Positions 1 through 7,074 are shown, counted from the stretch's first letter. The stretch: 37,221 bases of DNA from Candidatus Uhrbacteria bacterium (GCA_016186045.1 JACPMJ010000001.1:1-37221), one strand, 5' to 3'. The notes: generated by a model from the sequence alone, not told the origin. Program-made: numbers and translations.

Positions 1-194
1 AGAAATGCTGTATTCCCAACTTTTTCAAAATCTGTATGACTTAAACTATAAAAAATAAGAATGGGAAATCCAATATAATAATCATATTTGGAAAATATGT
101 AGCTGTCTTCAGATGAAAAAATTTTGGAGTATACACTTGCTGCACCCAAACCCAAGACAAGAAAAATGGGGATAAGGATGCTGATGATTTCCAT
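1..194 (-). CDS. AEC-family (auxin efflux carrier-type) permease, N-terminal fragment
   Basis: Only the first 64 codons lie in the window; the gene continues past base 1. The ATG is at 194-192. The peptide begins MEIISILIPIFLVLGLGA, a long hydrophobic first helix, followed by a short polar loop and a second helix containing YIGFPILIFYSL. This matches the usual start of AEC permeases (first TM, short loop, then a helix with a conserved proline near 'LPALIF'). AEC proteins are ten-helix inner-membrane carriers for organic anions or auxin-like compounds; the substrate cannot be told here. It lies just downstream of the STAS-like gene on the same strand, beyond a hairpin, so it is probably a separate unit. 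There is no good ribosome-binding site. The call rests on the N-terminus only. Confidence 0.55.
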   Translation of the reverse strand, partial: MEIISILIPIFLVLGLGAASVYSKIFSSEDSYIFSKYDYYIGFPILIFYSLSHTDFEKVGNTAF

Positions 195-250
195 AGTAAC
201 ATTTCAAGATAAAAATTTCTTTATACATTGTACCACTTTTTTTATATGCG

Positions 251-273
251 AAAACAGAGGATGTTTCACCTCT
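251..273 (-). terminator. Hairpin terminator after the STAS-like gene
   Basis: The stem arms agagg (256-260) and cctct (269-273) are followed on the minus strand by a run of T (complement of 251-254). The stop codon of the STAS-like gene lies in the stem base. The stem sequence is one member of a family reused at 1513, 7028, 9039 and 32867. Confidence 0.5.
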
Positions 274-574
274 ATTTATAGTTAAAATTCTTTTTGAACG
301 CATACCCATACATATGTTCGAGTAATTCGATCGTATCTTTCACAGATAAATTATCAGTAAGATGGAGAATGAGCCGATCAGAGAATTCCTCGTGAAGAGG
401 CGTGAGAAATTCATCACCCCAAGACGGGGAAAAGGTCGTAATGCCTTCAAAATCAATTTCTAAAAATTCATTTTTCGGTAGTGCGATGAGTAGTGGACGA
501 AACGCAAGCAATGCTTCTTTACCGGCTTGCCGGGAGATAAGCGAAGAGTTTATTTTTTTTAATTCAAGACGCAT
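272..574 (-). CDS. STAS-like (DUF4325-type) protein
   Basis: A protein of about 100 residues with alternating strands and helices. Its central segment EIDFEGITTFSPSWGDEF matches the core of STAS-like DUF4325 domains (a 'DF.G..s.spsf.dE' pattern). The family resembles anti-anti-sigma factors and is often encoded next to GHKL ATPases. Here the upstream gene encodes exactly such an ATPase, and the two frames meet within a few bases: a TTG at 580 would overlap the upstream stop by 4 nt, and an ATG lies at 574. I chose the ATG; the two are almost certainly translationally coupled. By analogy with SpoIIAA/SpoIIAB it may bind its partner and control it, which is inference. There is no DNA-binding motif or membrane segment. 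Confidence 0.65.
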   Translation of the reverse strand: MRLELKKINSSLISRQAGKEALLAFRPLLIALPKNEFLEIDFEGITTFSPSWGDEFLTPLHEEFSDRLILHLTDNLSVKDTIELLEHMYGYAFKKNFNYK

Positions 575-576
575 AA

Positions 577-1326
577 TCAAAATGTTATGAGTGCTAAACA
601 GCCGCGTATATTTTTATCTATGGATTTTACAATGATGTCCGTATCCCCCTGTCGGAGCGAAAGTTCCGCATTACCTGTGCGAAAAAGCAATGTAAGCGGG
701 TATTTCATAATGTTATTACGAACATACTTCAGTTCATTGCCCCTCCGTTCTGGAGCGCGGCCAGTAATCGTCTCGGTAAAGGCGAGGTAGAGCGCCTCCG
801 CATGATTTTTTAGCTCGGGACGCACACGCCTCAATGTGGTCAGTATGCCTTGTCCGCGATCCGCAAGGACAATATATCGCTGATCAAGATTATATCCAAA
901 AAAAATACCCGGAATATCAGGCCAATTGACCAAATTATGATCAAAAGAATTATTTCCTATCTCTCCCGTGGTAGATGTGATAATAGAATAAAGCTGCTCA
1001 AATCCATGCATACGCATAAGAAGCGCCTCCATCATACCTATTCGCGCGTGAAATACTCCGCTATTTTGGCAATAAAAATCGGCTTGGGGGTCTCTCCCTG
1101 TATGATCAGAAGCCCAGTTTTCTGCCATATAGAATAATTGCATGGTTTTTTTTCGTATGAATTCTGCTATTTCTTGACGCTGATACTGTCGATTACCCGT
1201 TGGATGTATACGAATTGAAGGAAAAAATCCCTTTTCATCCCATCTGCGCAAAGTTTGTTGTGATACTCCAAGTATCTTAGCCGCCTCTCCAATACTTATT
1301 ATTTCATTTTTTTTACTCGCCTTCAT
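577..1326 (-). CDS. MerR-type HTH fused to a GHKL (histidine-kinase-like) ATPase domain
   Basis: From ATG 1326 the protein has 249 residues. Residues ~9-60 are a MerR-like winged helix (IGEAAKILGVSQQTLRRWDEKG, then a wing with GNRQY). The C-terminal half is a GHKL ATP-binding fold: N box EIGNNSFDHN (~122-131), G1 box ADRGQGI (~156-162) and a G2-like segment RRGNELKYVRN (~195-205). There is no phospho-acceptor histidine domain or receiver domain, so it is not a normal sensor kinase. The likely role is a DNA-binding regulator gated by ATP binding and by the STAS-like partner just downstream. TTG (1362) and ATG (1338) are alternative starts, but they would run through the promoter and operator described at 1327-1378. 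Domain calls are firm; the mechanism is inference. Confidence 0.75.
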   Translation of the reverse strand: MKASKKNEIISIGEAAKILGVSQQTLRRWDEKGFFPSIRIHPTGNRQYQRQEIAEFIRKKTMQLFYMAENWASDHTGRDPQADFYCQNSGVFHARIGMMEALLMRMHGFEQLYSIITSTTGEIGNNSFDHNLVNWPDIPGIFFGYNLDQRYIVLADRGQGILTTLRRVRPELKNHAEALYLAFTETITGRAPERRGNELKYVRNNIMKYPLTLLFRTGNAELSLRQGDTDIIVKSIDKNIRGCLALITF

Positions 1327-1378
1327 AAATCTATACATTTCACTATATTTATTATTACACAATGTATAGATTTGTCAA
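1327..1378 (-). promoter_or_regulatory. Promoter with 13-bp inverted-repeat operator for the HTH-GHKL gene
   Basis: On the minus strand TTGACA (1378-1373), a 17-nt spacer and ATAATA (1355-1350) form a sigma70-type promoter. A perfect inverted repeat AAATCTATACATT (1327-1339) / AATGTATAGATTT (1361-1373) overlaps it. One arm fills the start of the -35/-10 spacer and the other lies just before the ATG at 1326. The distance between arm centres is about 34 bp, roughly three helical turns. This is the expected place for autoregulation by the encoded HTH. Confidence 0.65.
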
Positions 1379-1512
1379 AAAATAAAGAAAAAAACGAGAG
1401 CTGAACCCATTACCCCTCAAATCCTACCTTATTTTCGGTAAGGTTTCTAAATTGCAGAGCCGATGAGGGTTCGACAAGAAATGTTAATTGCTTGACATGG
1501 AGACGCACGTAT

Positions 1513-1545
1513 AACAAAACAGAGGCCTTCACCTCTGCTTTTGTT
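1513..1545. terminator. Bidirectional hairpin terminator in a gene-free stretch
   Basis: Arms AACAAAACAGAGG (1513-1525) and CCTCTGCTTTTGTT (1532-1545) form a long stem with A/T tails on both sides. It sits in the 1379-1865 stretch, which holds no convincing gene. That stretch has this hairpin, a small ACCTTA/TAAGGT hairpin (1426-1444), an inverted pair at 1551-1562/1603-1614 and one copy of a 75-bp repeat. Confidence 0.55.
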
Positions 1546-1550
1546 GAAAA

Positions 1551-1614
1551 TTCTCTGGAGCGGGATAGCAGAAATATTACTGACCTCACGATTTCATACT
1601 AACGCTCCAGAGAA
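1551..1614. repeat. 12-bp inverted repeat that echoes the tRNA-Gly 3' end
   Basis: Arm 1551-1562 (ttctctggagcg) is the exact reverse complement of 1603-1614, with a 40-nt spacer. Bases 1553-1564 (ctctggagcggg) are identical to 9254-9265, the 3' end plus CCA of tRNA-Gly. There is no complete tRNA here. It may mark the far edge of an element once integrated at tRNA-Gly. Confidence 0.4.
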
Positions 1615-1762
1615 AATCAGATATTTGAAGAAAACTATATGAGAGATCTGCTAAATGAATAATAAAAGAAGTTCCTTCTTTGATTGTTGAAATGACGCCG
1701 ATATTTTTTTCATAATTGTATGAAAGATTATCCATATTAAGAAATGGAGCGAACATGCCAAA

Positions 1763-1837
1763 GAAAGAGAACCCCTTAACGATCGCGTTCAACCCTGAAA
1801 GCGATGAGGTTCATACGGGAATCCTTTGTGCCGGATT
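1763..1837. repeat. 75-bp dispersed repeat, copy 1
   Basis: It is identical at 72 of 75 positions to 4688-4762. Both copies lie just beyond the 3' end of a minus-strand orphan gene. In this copy a hairpin ggaatcc (1818-1824)/ggattcc (1833-1839) extends slightly past the repeat. It is non-coding as far as I can see: the open frame across it is short and not conserved in length between copies. Confidence 0.8.
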
Positions 1838-1865
1838 CCGGGACCATGTGTGTTTTGTATGTTGG

Positions 1866-2342
1866 CTACGAATTATAACACTCCTTGTGTTCTGCGACAA
1901 ATTTCGCAATTGACTCCGGCGACCAGTCCGCAGCGCTGTACTTGAGGCGGTCAGGATTCTCGTGATATTCTCGATCAATCTGAATATGCCTCTTCAGATC
2001 GGAACACTCATGCTTACATGCGTCTTCTTCCGCATAGTCAACTTTGTGCTCTTCGCAACTAAACCACACACTCTCACGTTCTTCGAAAACGAAGAAGTCA
2101 CTTCCCTCTCTCCTCTTTGCGAAACAGAGCCGGCAGACAATAAACTCCTCAGCCATTACGTCGATACTATCGACGCCATAATGCACTTCTACACGTGGGT
2201 CCGGCACCTCTACTAATGAGAACCCCCTCGGAAATTCGATCGCGACCTCGTTCTCTGTGTCACGAAGTCGAATCGAAACAATGTCCTGCACAATATCCTT
2301 TATTCTATCGGGATGCATCATGCTCGACCCCGTGTAGTTCAT
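1866..2342 (-). CDS. Orphan acidic Cys-rich protein (possible zinc-binding)
   Basis: 158 residues from ATG 2342, chosen because the minus strand has a strong ribosome-binding site AAAGGAGAG 4-5 nt upstream; an upstream start would swallow that site. I do not recognise the family. The middle has the cysteine pattern CRLC, then C-E-E-H about 25 residues on, then CKHEC, which could hold one zinc ion. The N-terminal half is strand-rich and acidic. It is one of several short orphans in this window with a strong Shine-Dalgarno site, which most core genes here lack. No signal peptide or membrane segment is seen. Confidence 0.6.
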   Translation of the reverse strand: MNYTGSSMMHPDRIKDIVQDIVSIRLRDTENEVAIEFPRGFSLVEVPDPRVEVHYGVDSIDVMAEEFIVCRLCFAKRREGSDFFVFEERESVWFSCEEHKVDYAEEDACKHECSDLKRHIQIDREYHENPDRLKYSAADWSPESIAKFVAEHKECYNS

Positions 2343-2393
2343 TTTTCTCTCCTTTACCACTTGTCCGGTAAGCCGACCATACTTTTCGTATGG

Positions 2394-2471
2394 TTGCTCT
2401 ATAATACATTTATGCTATAATAACTCAATAAATAATGATATTTTGCACATTTAATAAACTATTAGTTTATT
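2394..2471 (+). promoter_or_regulatory. Promoter and 19-nt perfect palindrome before the winged-helix gene
   Basis: TTGCTC (2394-2399), a 16-nt spacer and TATAAT (2416-2421) form a likely promoter. A perfect palindrome AATAAACTATTAGTTTATT (2453-2471) ends one base before the ATG at 2473. It lies in the 5' leader, so binding could block transcription elongation or translation. The encoded winged-helix protein is the obvious candidate binder (inference). Confidence 0.55.
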
Positions 2472-2472
2472 T

Positions 2473-3351
2473 ATGTCTCTTTTCCCAACCCCTGGACTTG
2501 CTGCGGAAATTACAGAGGAGCTAAGAAATGGTCCGTTGTCGATTACAAAGCTCAAAGATCACCTTATCAAAAAGGAGTTACGGTTTACCAACCAGGGCAT
2601 GTATAAGGCGCTACGAGCGCTTCGGAAAGACGATATTGTTTTTATGCATAAGAGTTTGGTTACCCTTAATCTTCGCTGGCTCCAGCACATGGAGACGTTT
2701 ACCTCGCTTGCTCTGCACGCGCATACCGATCCTCGATCCGGCGCTGGAAGTTTTTTAGAACTTCAGGATGGAGATCGTATCGTCTACTTCTTCAAAAATG
2801 CAGTGCAAATGGACGCCTTCTGGAATCACGTTCTGTATATTCTTTTCAAAGCAATTCCGAAGCTCGACCGATGGTTTACCTACTCATCCCATCATTGGTT
2901 CCTGCTCTCCAGAAGAGAAGAAGAGCTTGAGCTCATGAGCTATATGAAAAATCACGGGATACGCTGTCTTTTTATCTCTGCGCATAAAACTCCTCTTGAT
3001 CGTGCAGTCACTAAAGATTTTGATGGAGATAGTGCCCAGTACACCATGTTGGATGTGCCGCTTTTCCCAAAGCGAAGAAATAATTTGGGAATCGTATTAA
3101 ATGTGCTGGGTGATTATGTCATCGAGGCACAATATGACAGACGCACAACTCAGCTGATTGAGGCATTTTATGATACACATGTGTCCGTCGAGCCGGACAC
3201 CATCAGAGATCTCGAGGAAGCGGTAACACGAAAAGCAAAAATTAAGTTTGTCATTATGAAAGATTCCAGACGAGCAAAGAAACTGTCGCGGGCGTTTGAG
3301 AAATATTTTTACGTTGGGAAAGGTGCGATAATAAAGAAAGTAACAAATTAA
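2473..3351 (+). CDS. Winged-helix regulator-like protein of unknown effector domain
   Basis: 292 residues. Residues ~8-60 look like a winged helix (elements LSITKLKDHLIKK and NQGMYKALRALRKDDIV). The rest, ~85-290, is a mixed alpha/beta domain rich in aromatics that resembles the effector half of TrmB-like or PLD-like regulators in layout, but I see no HKD motif or catalytic signature. It is followed 38 nt later by a DUF4143 ATPase gene that has its own promoter inside the gap. The palindrome before its start suggests autoregulation. There is no membrane segment. The function beyond DNA binding is unknown. Confidence 0.55.
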   Translation: MSLFPTPGLAAEITEELRNGPLSITKLKDHLIKKELRFTNQGMYKALRALRKDDIVFMHKSLVTLNLRWLQHMETFTSLALHAHTDPRSGAGSFLELQDGDRIVYFFKNAVQMDAFWNHVLYILFKAIPKLDRWFTYSSHHWFLLSRREEELELMSYMKNHGIRCLFISAHKTPLDRAVTKDFDGDSAQYTMLDVPLFPKRRNNLGIVLNVLGDYVIEAQYDRRTTQLIEAFYDTHVSVEPDTIRDLEEAVTRKAKIKFVIMKDSRRAKKLSRAFEKYFYVGKGAIIKKVTN

Positions 3352-3360
3352 ATGTTTTCA

Positions 3361-3389
3361 TTGACAGTGAAAACTATTTATGTTATACT
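3361..3389 (+). promoter_or_regulatory. Near-consensus promoter giving a nearly leaderless ATPase transcript
   Basis: TTGACA (3361-3366), a 17-nt spacer and TATACT (3384-3389). The expected transcription start (~3396) is only a few bases before ATG 3399, so the message would be leaderless or almost so. TATACTATG is repeated in tandem across 3384-3401. Confidence 0.7.
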
Positions 3390-3398
3390 ATGTATACT

Positions 3399-4685
3399 AT
3401 GTCTGAACTACCATCAATAAAACTTACAAAGGAGATTCTTTCCTCTATCCTCAAAGAGCAGAGAGATGCGTTTTTAAGCAAGGATCTTGGCGTGCAAAGA
3501 GAAGTGCTTGTTCCTTTAGGTAAGATTATCAAGACTCCGCATATCATTGTGATCACCGGCTTGCGGCGGGTTGGCAAGTCAACGCTCATGGCTCAAGCGG
3601 TGCGAAAATATCTCACTGATGATTTTTATTTCATTAATTTTGAAGATGAGCGCTTGCTGAATTTTCATGTAGGTGATTTTGACCTCTTATATGAAACGCT
3701 TGTGAGTCTTTTTGGGGAGAAAAAAACGTTTCTTTTTGATGAAATTCAAAACGTCCCGCAATGGGAACGGTTTGTCCGGAGATTTCATGATCAGGGATAT
3801 AAATTTATTGTGACTGGCTCAAACGCATCACTTCTTAGCCAAGAATTTGGTACGCGCCTGACTGGGCGCTCGATACGGATAGAGCTATACCCTTTTTCGT
3901 TCAAAGAGTTTTTGTCATTTAAGAGGATTTCCATCCCGGATACAACCGTTCTCACCACACGAGAGAAGGGACAACTATTAAAATTGACTGATGATTATCT
4001 TACGTCAGGTGGCATTCCTGATGCGTTGAAATATCCAGAACTTGCTATCCATAAGACATTGTACGACGATGTATTGTATCGCGATATTGCGACGCGCTAT
4101 AACATTGACAATGTAAAAGAATTGAAGGAGTTGGCATTTTACTTAATAAGCAATACGGCCGCTCTTATCTCATACAATAAATTAAAGGAGCTCCTTAAAC
4201 TCGGGAGCGTAAACACGATAAAGAATTATATTGGATATCTTGAATCAAGCTGGCTCTTTTTTGTGGTGAATAAATATGCGTACTCGGTAAAGGAACAGCA
4301 GATTGCAGCAAAAAAACTCTACGGTATCGATACGGGACTTATACAATCTGTTGGATTTTCATTTTCGGAAAACAAGGGAAAACTCATGGAAAATGCTGTA
4401 TTTTTGGATCAAAAAAGGAAGGGTCAGGATATGTATTACTACAAAACCCAGCAGGATCGTGAAGTAGATTTTTTTCTGCCGCGCAGCAACACATTCATAC
4501 AGGTCACGCAAAGCATTACTATTGACTCAACAAAGATGCGAGAAATACGCGCCTTGACAGAAGCGGCGCGGGAACAAAAGAAAAAGAGTGAGCTTATTAT
4601 TGTGACAGAGCGTGAAAAAGAGATAATAACAGAGGCGAAACTATCCATCCGCGTTGTGCCATTGTATGAATGGCTCTTGGCGTGA
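3399..4685 (+). CDS. AAA ATPase with DUF4143 / PD-(D/E)XK-like C-terminus
   Basis: About 428 residues from ATG 3399; an ATG at 3390 exists but overlaps the promoter. Walker A is GLRRVGKSTL (residues ~54-63) and Walker B is TFLFDEIQ. A winged-helix-like middle follows, then the C-terminal segment GKLMENAVFLD...REVDFFLP...VTQS, the arrangement seen in AAA_14-DUF4143 proteins whose C-terminus resembles a nuclease fold. These are common in small genomes and mobile regions, and their exact role is not settled. The gene is complete, with no missing ATPase motif. It faces the minus-strand alpha-CTD gene tail to tail across the second 75-bp repeat. Confidence 0.85.
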   Translation: MSELPSIKLTKEILSSILKEQRDAFLSKDLGVQREVLVPLGKIIKTPHIIVITGLRRVGKSTLMAQAVRKYLTDDFYFINFEDERLLNFHVGDFDLLYETLVSLFGEKKTFLFDEIQNVPQWERFVRRFHDQGYKFIVTGSNASLLSQEFGTRLTGRSIRIELYPFSFKEFLSFKRISIPDTTVLTTREKGQLLKLTDDYLTSGGIPDALKYPELAIHKTLYDDVLYRDIATRYNIDNVKELKELAFYLISNTAALISYNKLKELLKLGSVNTIKNYIGYLESSWLFFVVNKYAYSVKEQQIAAKKLYGIDTGLIQSVGFSFSENKGKLMENAVFLDQKRKGQDMYYYKTQQDREVDFFLPRSNTFIQVTQSITIDSTKMREIRALTEAAREQKKKSELIIVTEREKEIITEAKLSIRVVPLYEWLLA

Positions 4686-4687
4686 TA

Positions 4688-4762
4688 GAAAAAGAACCCC
4701 TTAACGATCGCCTTCAACCCTGAAAACGATGAGGTTCATACGGGAATCCTTTGTGCCGGATT
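4688..4762. repeat. 75-bp dispersed repeat, copy 2
   Basis: It begins 3 bases after the stop of the DUF4143 ATPase gene and ends 21 bases before the stop of the alpha-CTD-like gene. It differs from copy 1 (1763-1837) at three positions. The strong hairpin of copy 1 is only partial here. Confidence 0.8.
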
Positions 4763-4783
4763 GTCTTGGCTGTATTCCTGATT

Positions 4784-5377
4784 TTAGGATATTTGAGATA
4801 TGCAGTGCATGTTCCAAAGACCCATGTCTCGAAGTCTATCTTTGAGAATATCCATAAACCATGAACCAGTCGTCAAACTCCCCTCCTTCATGGCTGACAT
4901 CGCTTCTCCGGCTGTAGTTATTCCGCTATCGCGTAGCATATGAATAAGTCCGTCAGGCAAGCCCATTATGTCGATCGAAATAGACATCCGATCCGTGGTA
5001 TCGCAGAATTCAAGATTTTCCCGCTGTAGCTTTGCGGAAAGAAAACCTGCACCTGTCTTCCCGACGAGTCTCTCTATTTCATCTCGCGTTCTCCAGGCCA
5101 CTGCTTTGAGTGTTAAAATGCCCTCTGTATTCAGAATGTGAAGTACGTCCGGATCAGGATCCGATGGACAACACCGGAGACAAGTCGAACTGTTACCGAA
5201 TTTATCGCACTCGCCGGAAAGATGCAAACCGTAGTGCTGTAGTTTTTCCGTGAGCTCCTCTTCGGATTTTTTGCCGAAACCTTTCAAGTCCTTCAATTCC
5301 TGCCGTGTCTTTTTAATGACATTAGCGATTGTACTGATGTTGGCTCTTTTTAGACAGTTATACGCTCGTATAGAAAT
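4784..5377 (-). CDS. RNA polymerase alpha-CTD-like protein, three HhH units, non-canonical start
   Basis: It contains three alpha-CTD-like helix-hairpin-helix units. Unit 1 reads SIRAYNCLKRANIST... then GFGKKSEEEL. It keeps every residue that in E. coli alpha contacts UP-element DNA (equivalents of R265, N268, C269, K271, G296, K298, S299). Units 2 (DPDVLHILNTEGILTLK...) and 3 (IDIMGLPDGLIHMLRDSGITT...) are diverged. The first standard start codon is TTG at 5296, which would delete half of unit 1. The frame is open to a TGA at 5392-5390, and an ATT at 5377 sits 7 nt after a GAGGAG site, so I infer an ATT (or similar) start overlapping the upstream gene by ~28 nt. A frameshift joining it to the upstream gene is the alternative. 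The likely role is DNA binding or modulation of transcription. Confidence 0.65.
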   Translation of the reverse strand: MSIRAYNCLKRANISTIANVIKKTRQELKDLKGFGKKSEEELTEKLQHYGLHLSGECDKFGNSSTCLRCCPSDPDPDVLHILNTEGILTLKAVAWRTRDEIERLVGKTGAGFLSAKLQRENLEFCDTTDRMSISIDIMGLPDGLIHMLRDSGITTAGEAMSAMKEGSLTTGSWFMDILKDRLRDMGLWNMHCISQIS

Positions 5378-5934
5378 TTCGAGAGCTCCTCAATCGACCT
5401 GATTCTATAATCCTCGAAGAAGCACCCCCATGCATCAGAGGGATTTTCCCTTTGATCCGCTTTTTTCGATCCAACAGATTCAGACTGCCATTGAATACGA
5501 CCTTCCCTTACAAGGATAATGTGGAAATCGCCTTCGAGGAGCTCGCGCGCCGTCGGCTTGTCGGCGCAGGACCAGAAGAGGAGTCGATGTATCTCCCCTT
5601 TAACTGTCAATGTAAGCCCGAGCGCAAGCTGTCTTTCGACGAACTGCTTCAGAATCTCGCGTGGGCAGTCATCAAGAAATGAAACCGTTTCGAAGTTGAG
5701 ACTTTCCTGATAGGGGGAAGATTCATCCAAGATCGCGATAATCTTTTTCGGAACCGCCTCCCTTGTCACTTCGACCTCAAGTCGAAGGATTGTCTGTATG
5801 GGGATAGAGGTCATTGACACCTCTTCGGCCATGAAGAGATGCCTCATCGTCTCGATCGGCGACACAATGCCACGAAGAAACGCGGCTTGCACAATAAAGT
5901 CTTCCTTCCAGACTTCATCCCAATTCGGATACAT
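5350..5934 (-). CDS. Orphan protein upstream of the alpha-CTD-like gene
   Basis: 194 residues beginning MYPNWDEVWK, with a strong ribosome-binding site AGAAGGAG five nt before the ATG. I do not recognise the family. It is a soluble, mixed alpha/beta, acidic protein; an early helix (IVSPIETMRHLFMAEE) is followed by several beta strands. Its last codons overlap the alpha-CTD-like frame, so the two are one transcription unit. The start region is divergent from the TrmB-like gene at 6089 across 154 bp of very AT-rich DNA. Function unknown; with its neighbour it may form a regulatory pair (inference). Confidence 0.6.
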   Translation of the reverse strand: MYPNWDEVWKEDFIVQAAFLRGIVSPIETMRHLFMAEEVSMTSIPIQTILRLEVEVTREAVPKKIIAILDESSPYQESLNFETVSFLDDCPREILKQFVERQLALGLTLTVKGEIHRLLFWSCADKPTARELLEGDFHIILVREGRIQWQSESVGSKKADQRENPSDAWGCFFEDYRIRSIEELSKFLYERITV

Positions 5935-6032
5935 TCACTTCTCCTTCTTTCGATTAATCGAACAATGGAAATATAACACACATGATTAAAAAGTCGACAA
6001 ACTTATATAAATATATATCATAAAATTAATAT

Positions 6033-6090
6033 TTGCTTTAATTTAAAATATATTATATATTAATATGTAGTCGGAAATATCGACATATAT
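6033..6090 (+). promoter_or_regulatory. Promoter and imperfect palindrome before the first TrmB-like gene
   Basis: TTGCTT (6033-6038), a 17-nt spacer and TATATT (6056-6061). The predicted start (~6068) falls in an imperfect dyad with the core GTCG-gaaatat-CGAC, running roughly 6063-6090 up to the ATG. Another GTCGAC lies at 5992-5997 in the same divergent region. Confidence 0.5.
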
Positions 6091-6829
6091 GAATTTATCC
6101 ATCAAAAAAGTACTTGAAGAATTGAATTATAATAAGAAAGAAATTGATATCTATCTTGCTTCTCTTGAACTTGGAATAGGGAGCGCAAAAGATATTGCGA
6201 ATAGGGCGGGTGTACGTCGGACAACATTTTATGACCTCATTGGAAATATTGTCGCTCAGGGCCTCCTGCGTCAGATATCAAAAGGAAAGCGGCGTTATTT
6301 CACTGCGATTAGTCCTGACGATTTTTTTTCCTATCAGAAAGAAAAAATTACGCGACTCGAAGCCATTCTGCCAGAGATGCGATCGATATATCACACTAAG
6401 GGATTCAAACCTCGGATATTTTTTTATGAAGGTGACGCACTCGAAAAAATATATGAAGATCTCACAAAATACGAAAAAGAAACCATCGATATCTTCTCAT
6501 CGCCCCGTTTCTTTTTTGGCTCACACGAACGAAACGCGAGAGAGATAATTGAAAAGCGCATTTCAAAGAGATCAAAAGTCAGACTCATTACTGAAATAAC
6601 TTCGGAAACTATGAAATTAAAACAATCAGATCCTGAGACATTGCGAGAAACGCGTCTCCTGCCTCAAAATCTTTACCATTCGAATATCGAGATTGGCATG
6701 TATGCGAATAAAATCTATGTCGTCGATTTCAAAGAGTCATTTGGATTTATTATTGAAAGCATTGAGATGACAAATACGCTTCGCATGATTTTCTCCATGA
6801 TTTGGAATAGTGGACGAGTGATTAAATAA
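6089..6829 (+). CDS. TrmB-family transcriptional regulator
   Basis: 246 residues. The N-terminal ~70 residues are the TrmB winged helix: a helix ending in YNKKEIDIYLASLELG, then GSAKDIANRAGVRRTTFYDLIGNIVAQGLL, then the wing. A coiled linker (~85-105) is followed by an effector domain of PLD-like fold (PRIFFYEGDALEKIYEDLTKYEKETIDIFSSP...), without the sugar-binding C-terminal extension of archaeal TrmB. It has no ribosome-binding site and a dyad over its start. It is probably an autoregulated one-component sensor; ligand unknown. A second paralogue lies at 8235. The 245 bases after it (6830-7074) hold no gene, only the hairpin at 7028-7050. Confidence 0.8.
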   Translation: MNLSIKKVLEELNYNKKEIDIYLASLELGIGSAKDIANRAGVRRTTFYDLIGNIVAQGLLRQISKGKRRYFTAISPDDFFSYQKEKITRLEAILPEMRSIYHTKGFKPRIFFYEGDALEKIYEDLTKYEKETIDIFSSPRFFFGSHERNAREIIEKRISKRSKVRLITEITSETMKLKQSDPETLRETRLLPQNLYHSNIEIGMYANKIYVVDFKESFGFIIESIEMTNTLRMIFSMIWNSGRVIK

Positions 6830-7027
6830 TCTATAGCCCGACCAATCGATTGTAAAAGATAATTAGTCAGAGAAATGGGGTCAGCGCCCATTTTCTTCGC
6901 CTTAAGGTCAATCCATGAAAATTGTATGTCCTGTTTTTTGAAAATATTTTTTTTATGCATATTTCTTTTTGAATATGATTGGAGTATACACCATCTGGCG
7001 CTTATTGGACAGAGGTGACGGTATACC

Positions 7028-7050
7028 AAAAACAGAGGCTTTCACCTCTG
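7028..7050 (-). terminator. Hairpin terminator after hicA
   Basis: Arms cagagg (7033-7038) and cctctg (7045-7050), followed on the minus strand by TTTTT. It is 25 bp past the hicA stop. The stem is the same as in the hairpins at 251, 1513 and 9039. Confidence 0.6.
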
Positions 7051-7074
7051 CCTTATTAAGATTCACTCCAGTCA

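Noticed and set aside
1466-1477. GAGGGTTCGAC match to the tRNA-Gly T arm
   Set aside because: It is in the opposite orientation to the 1553 echo and has no other tRNA parts around it; probably chance.
1556-1609. Possible tRNA: TGGAGCG/CGCTCCA acceptor-like pair
   Set aside because: The interval is only 54 nt and has no T loop, D arm or anticodon arm. Kept only as an inverted repeat echoing the tRNA-Gly end.
2473-3351. Phospholipase D-type activity for the winged-helix protein
   Set aside because: The layout resembles TrmB/PLD-like effector domains but no HKD motif is present.
6715-7029. Minus-strand 104-codon frame overlapping the end of the TrmB-like gene
   Set aside because: It overlaps a confident gene and a terminator, and has no start context or domain.
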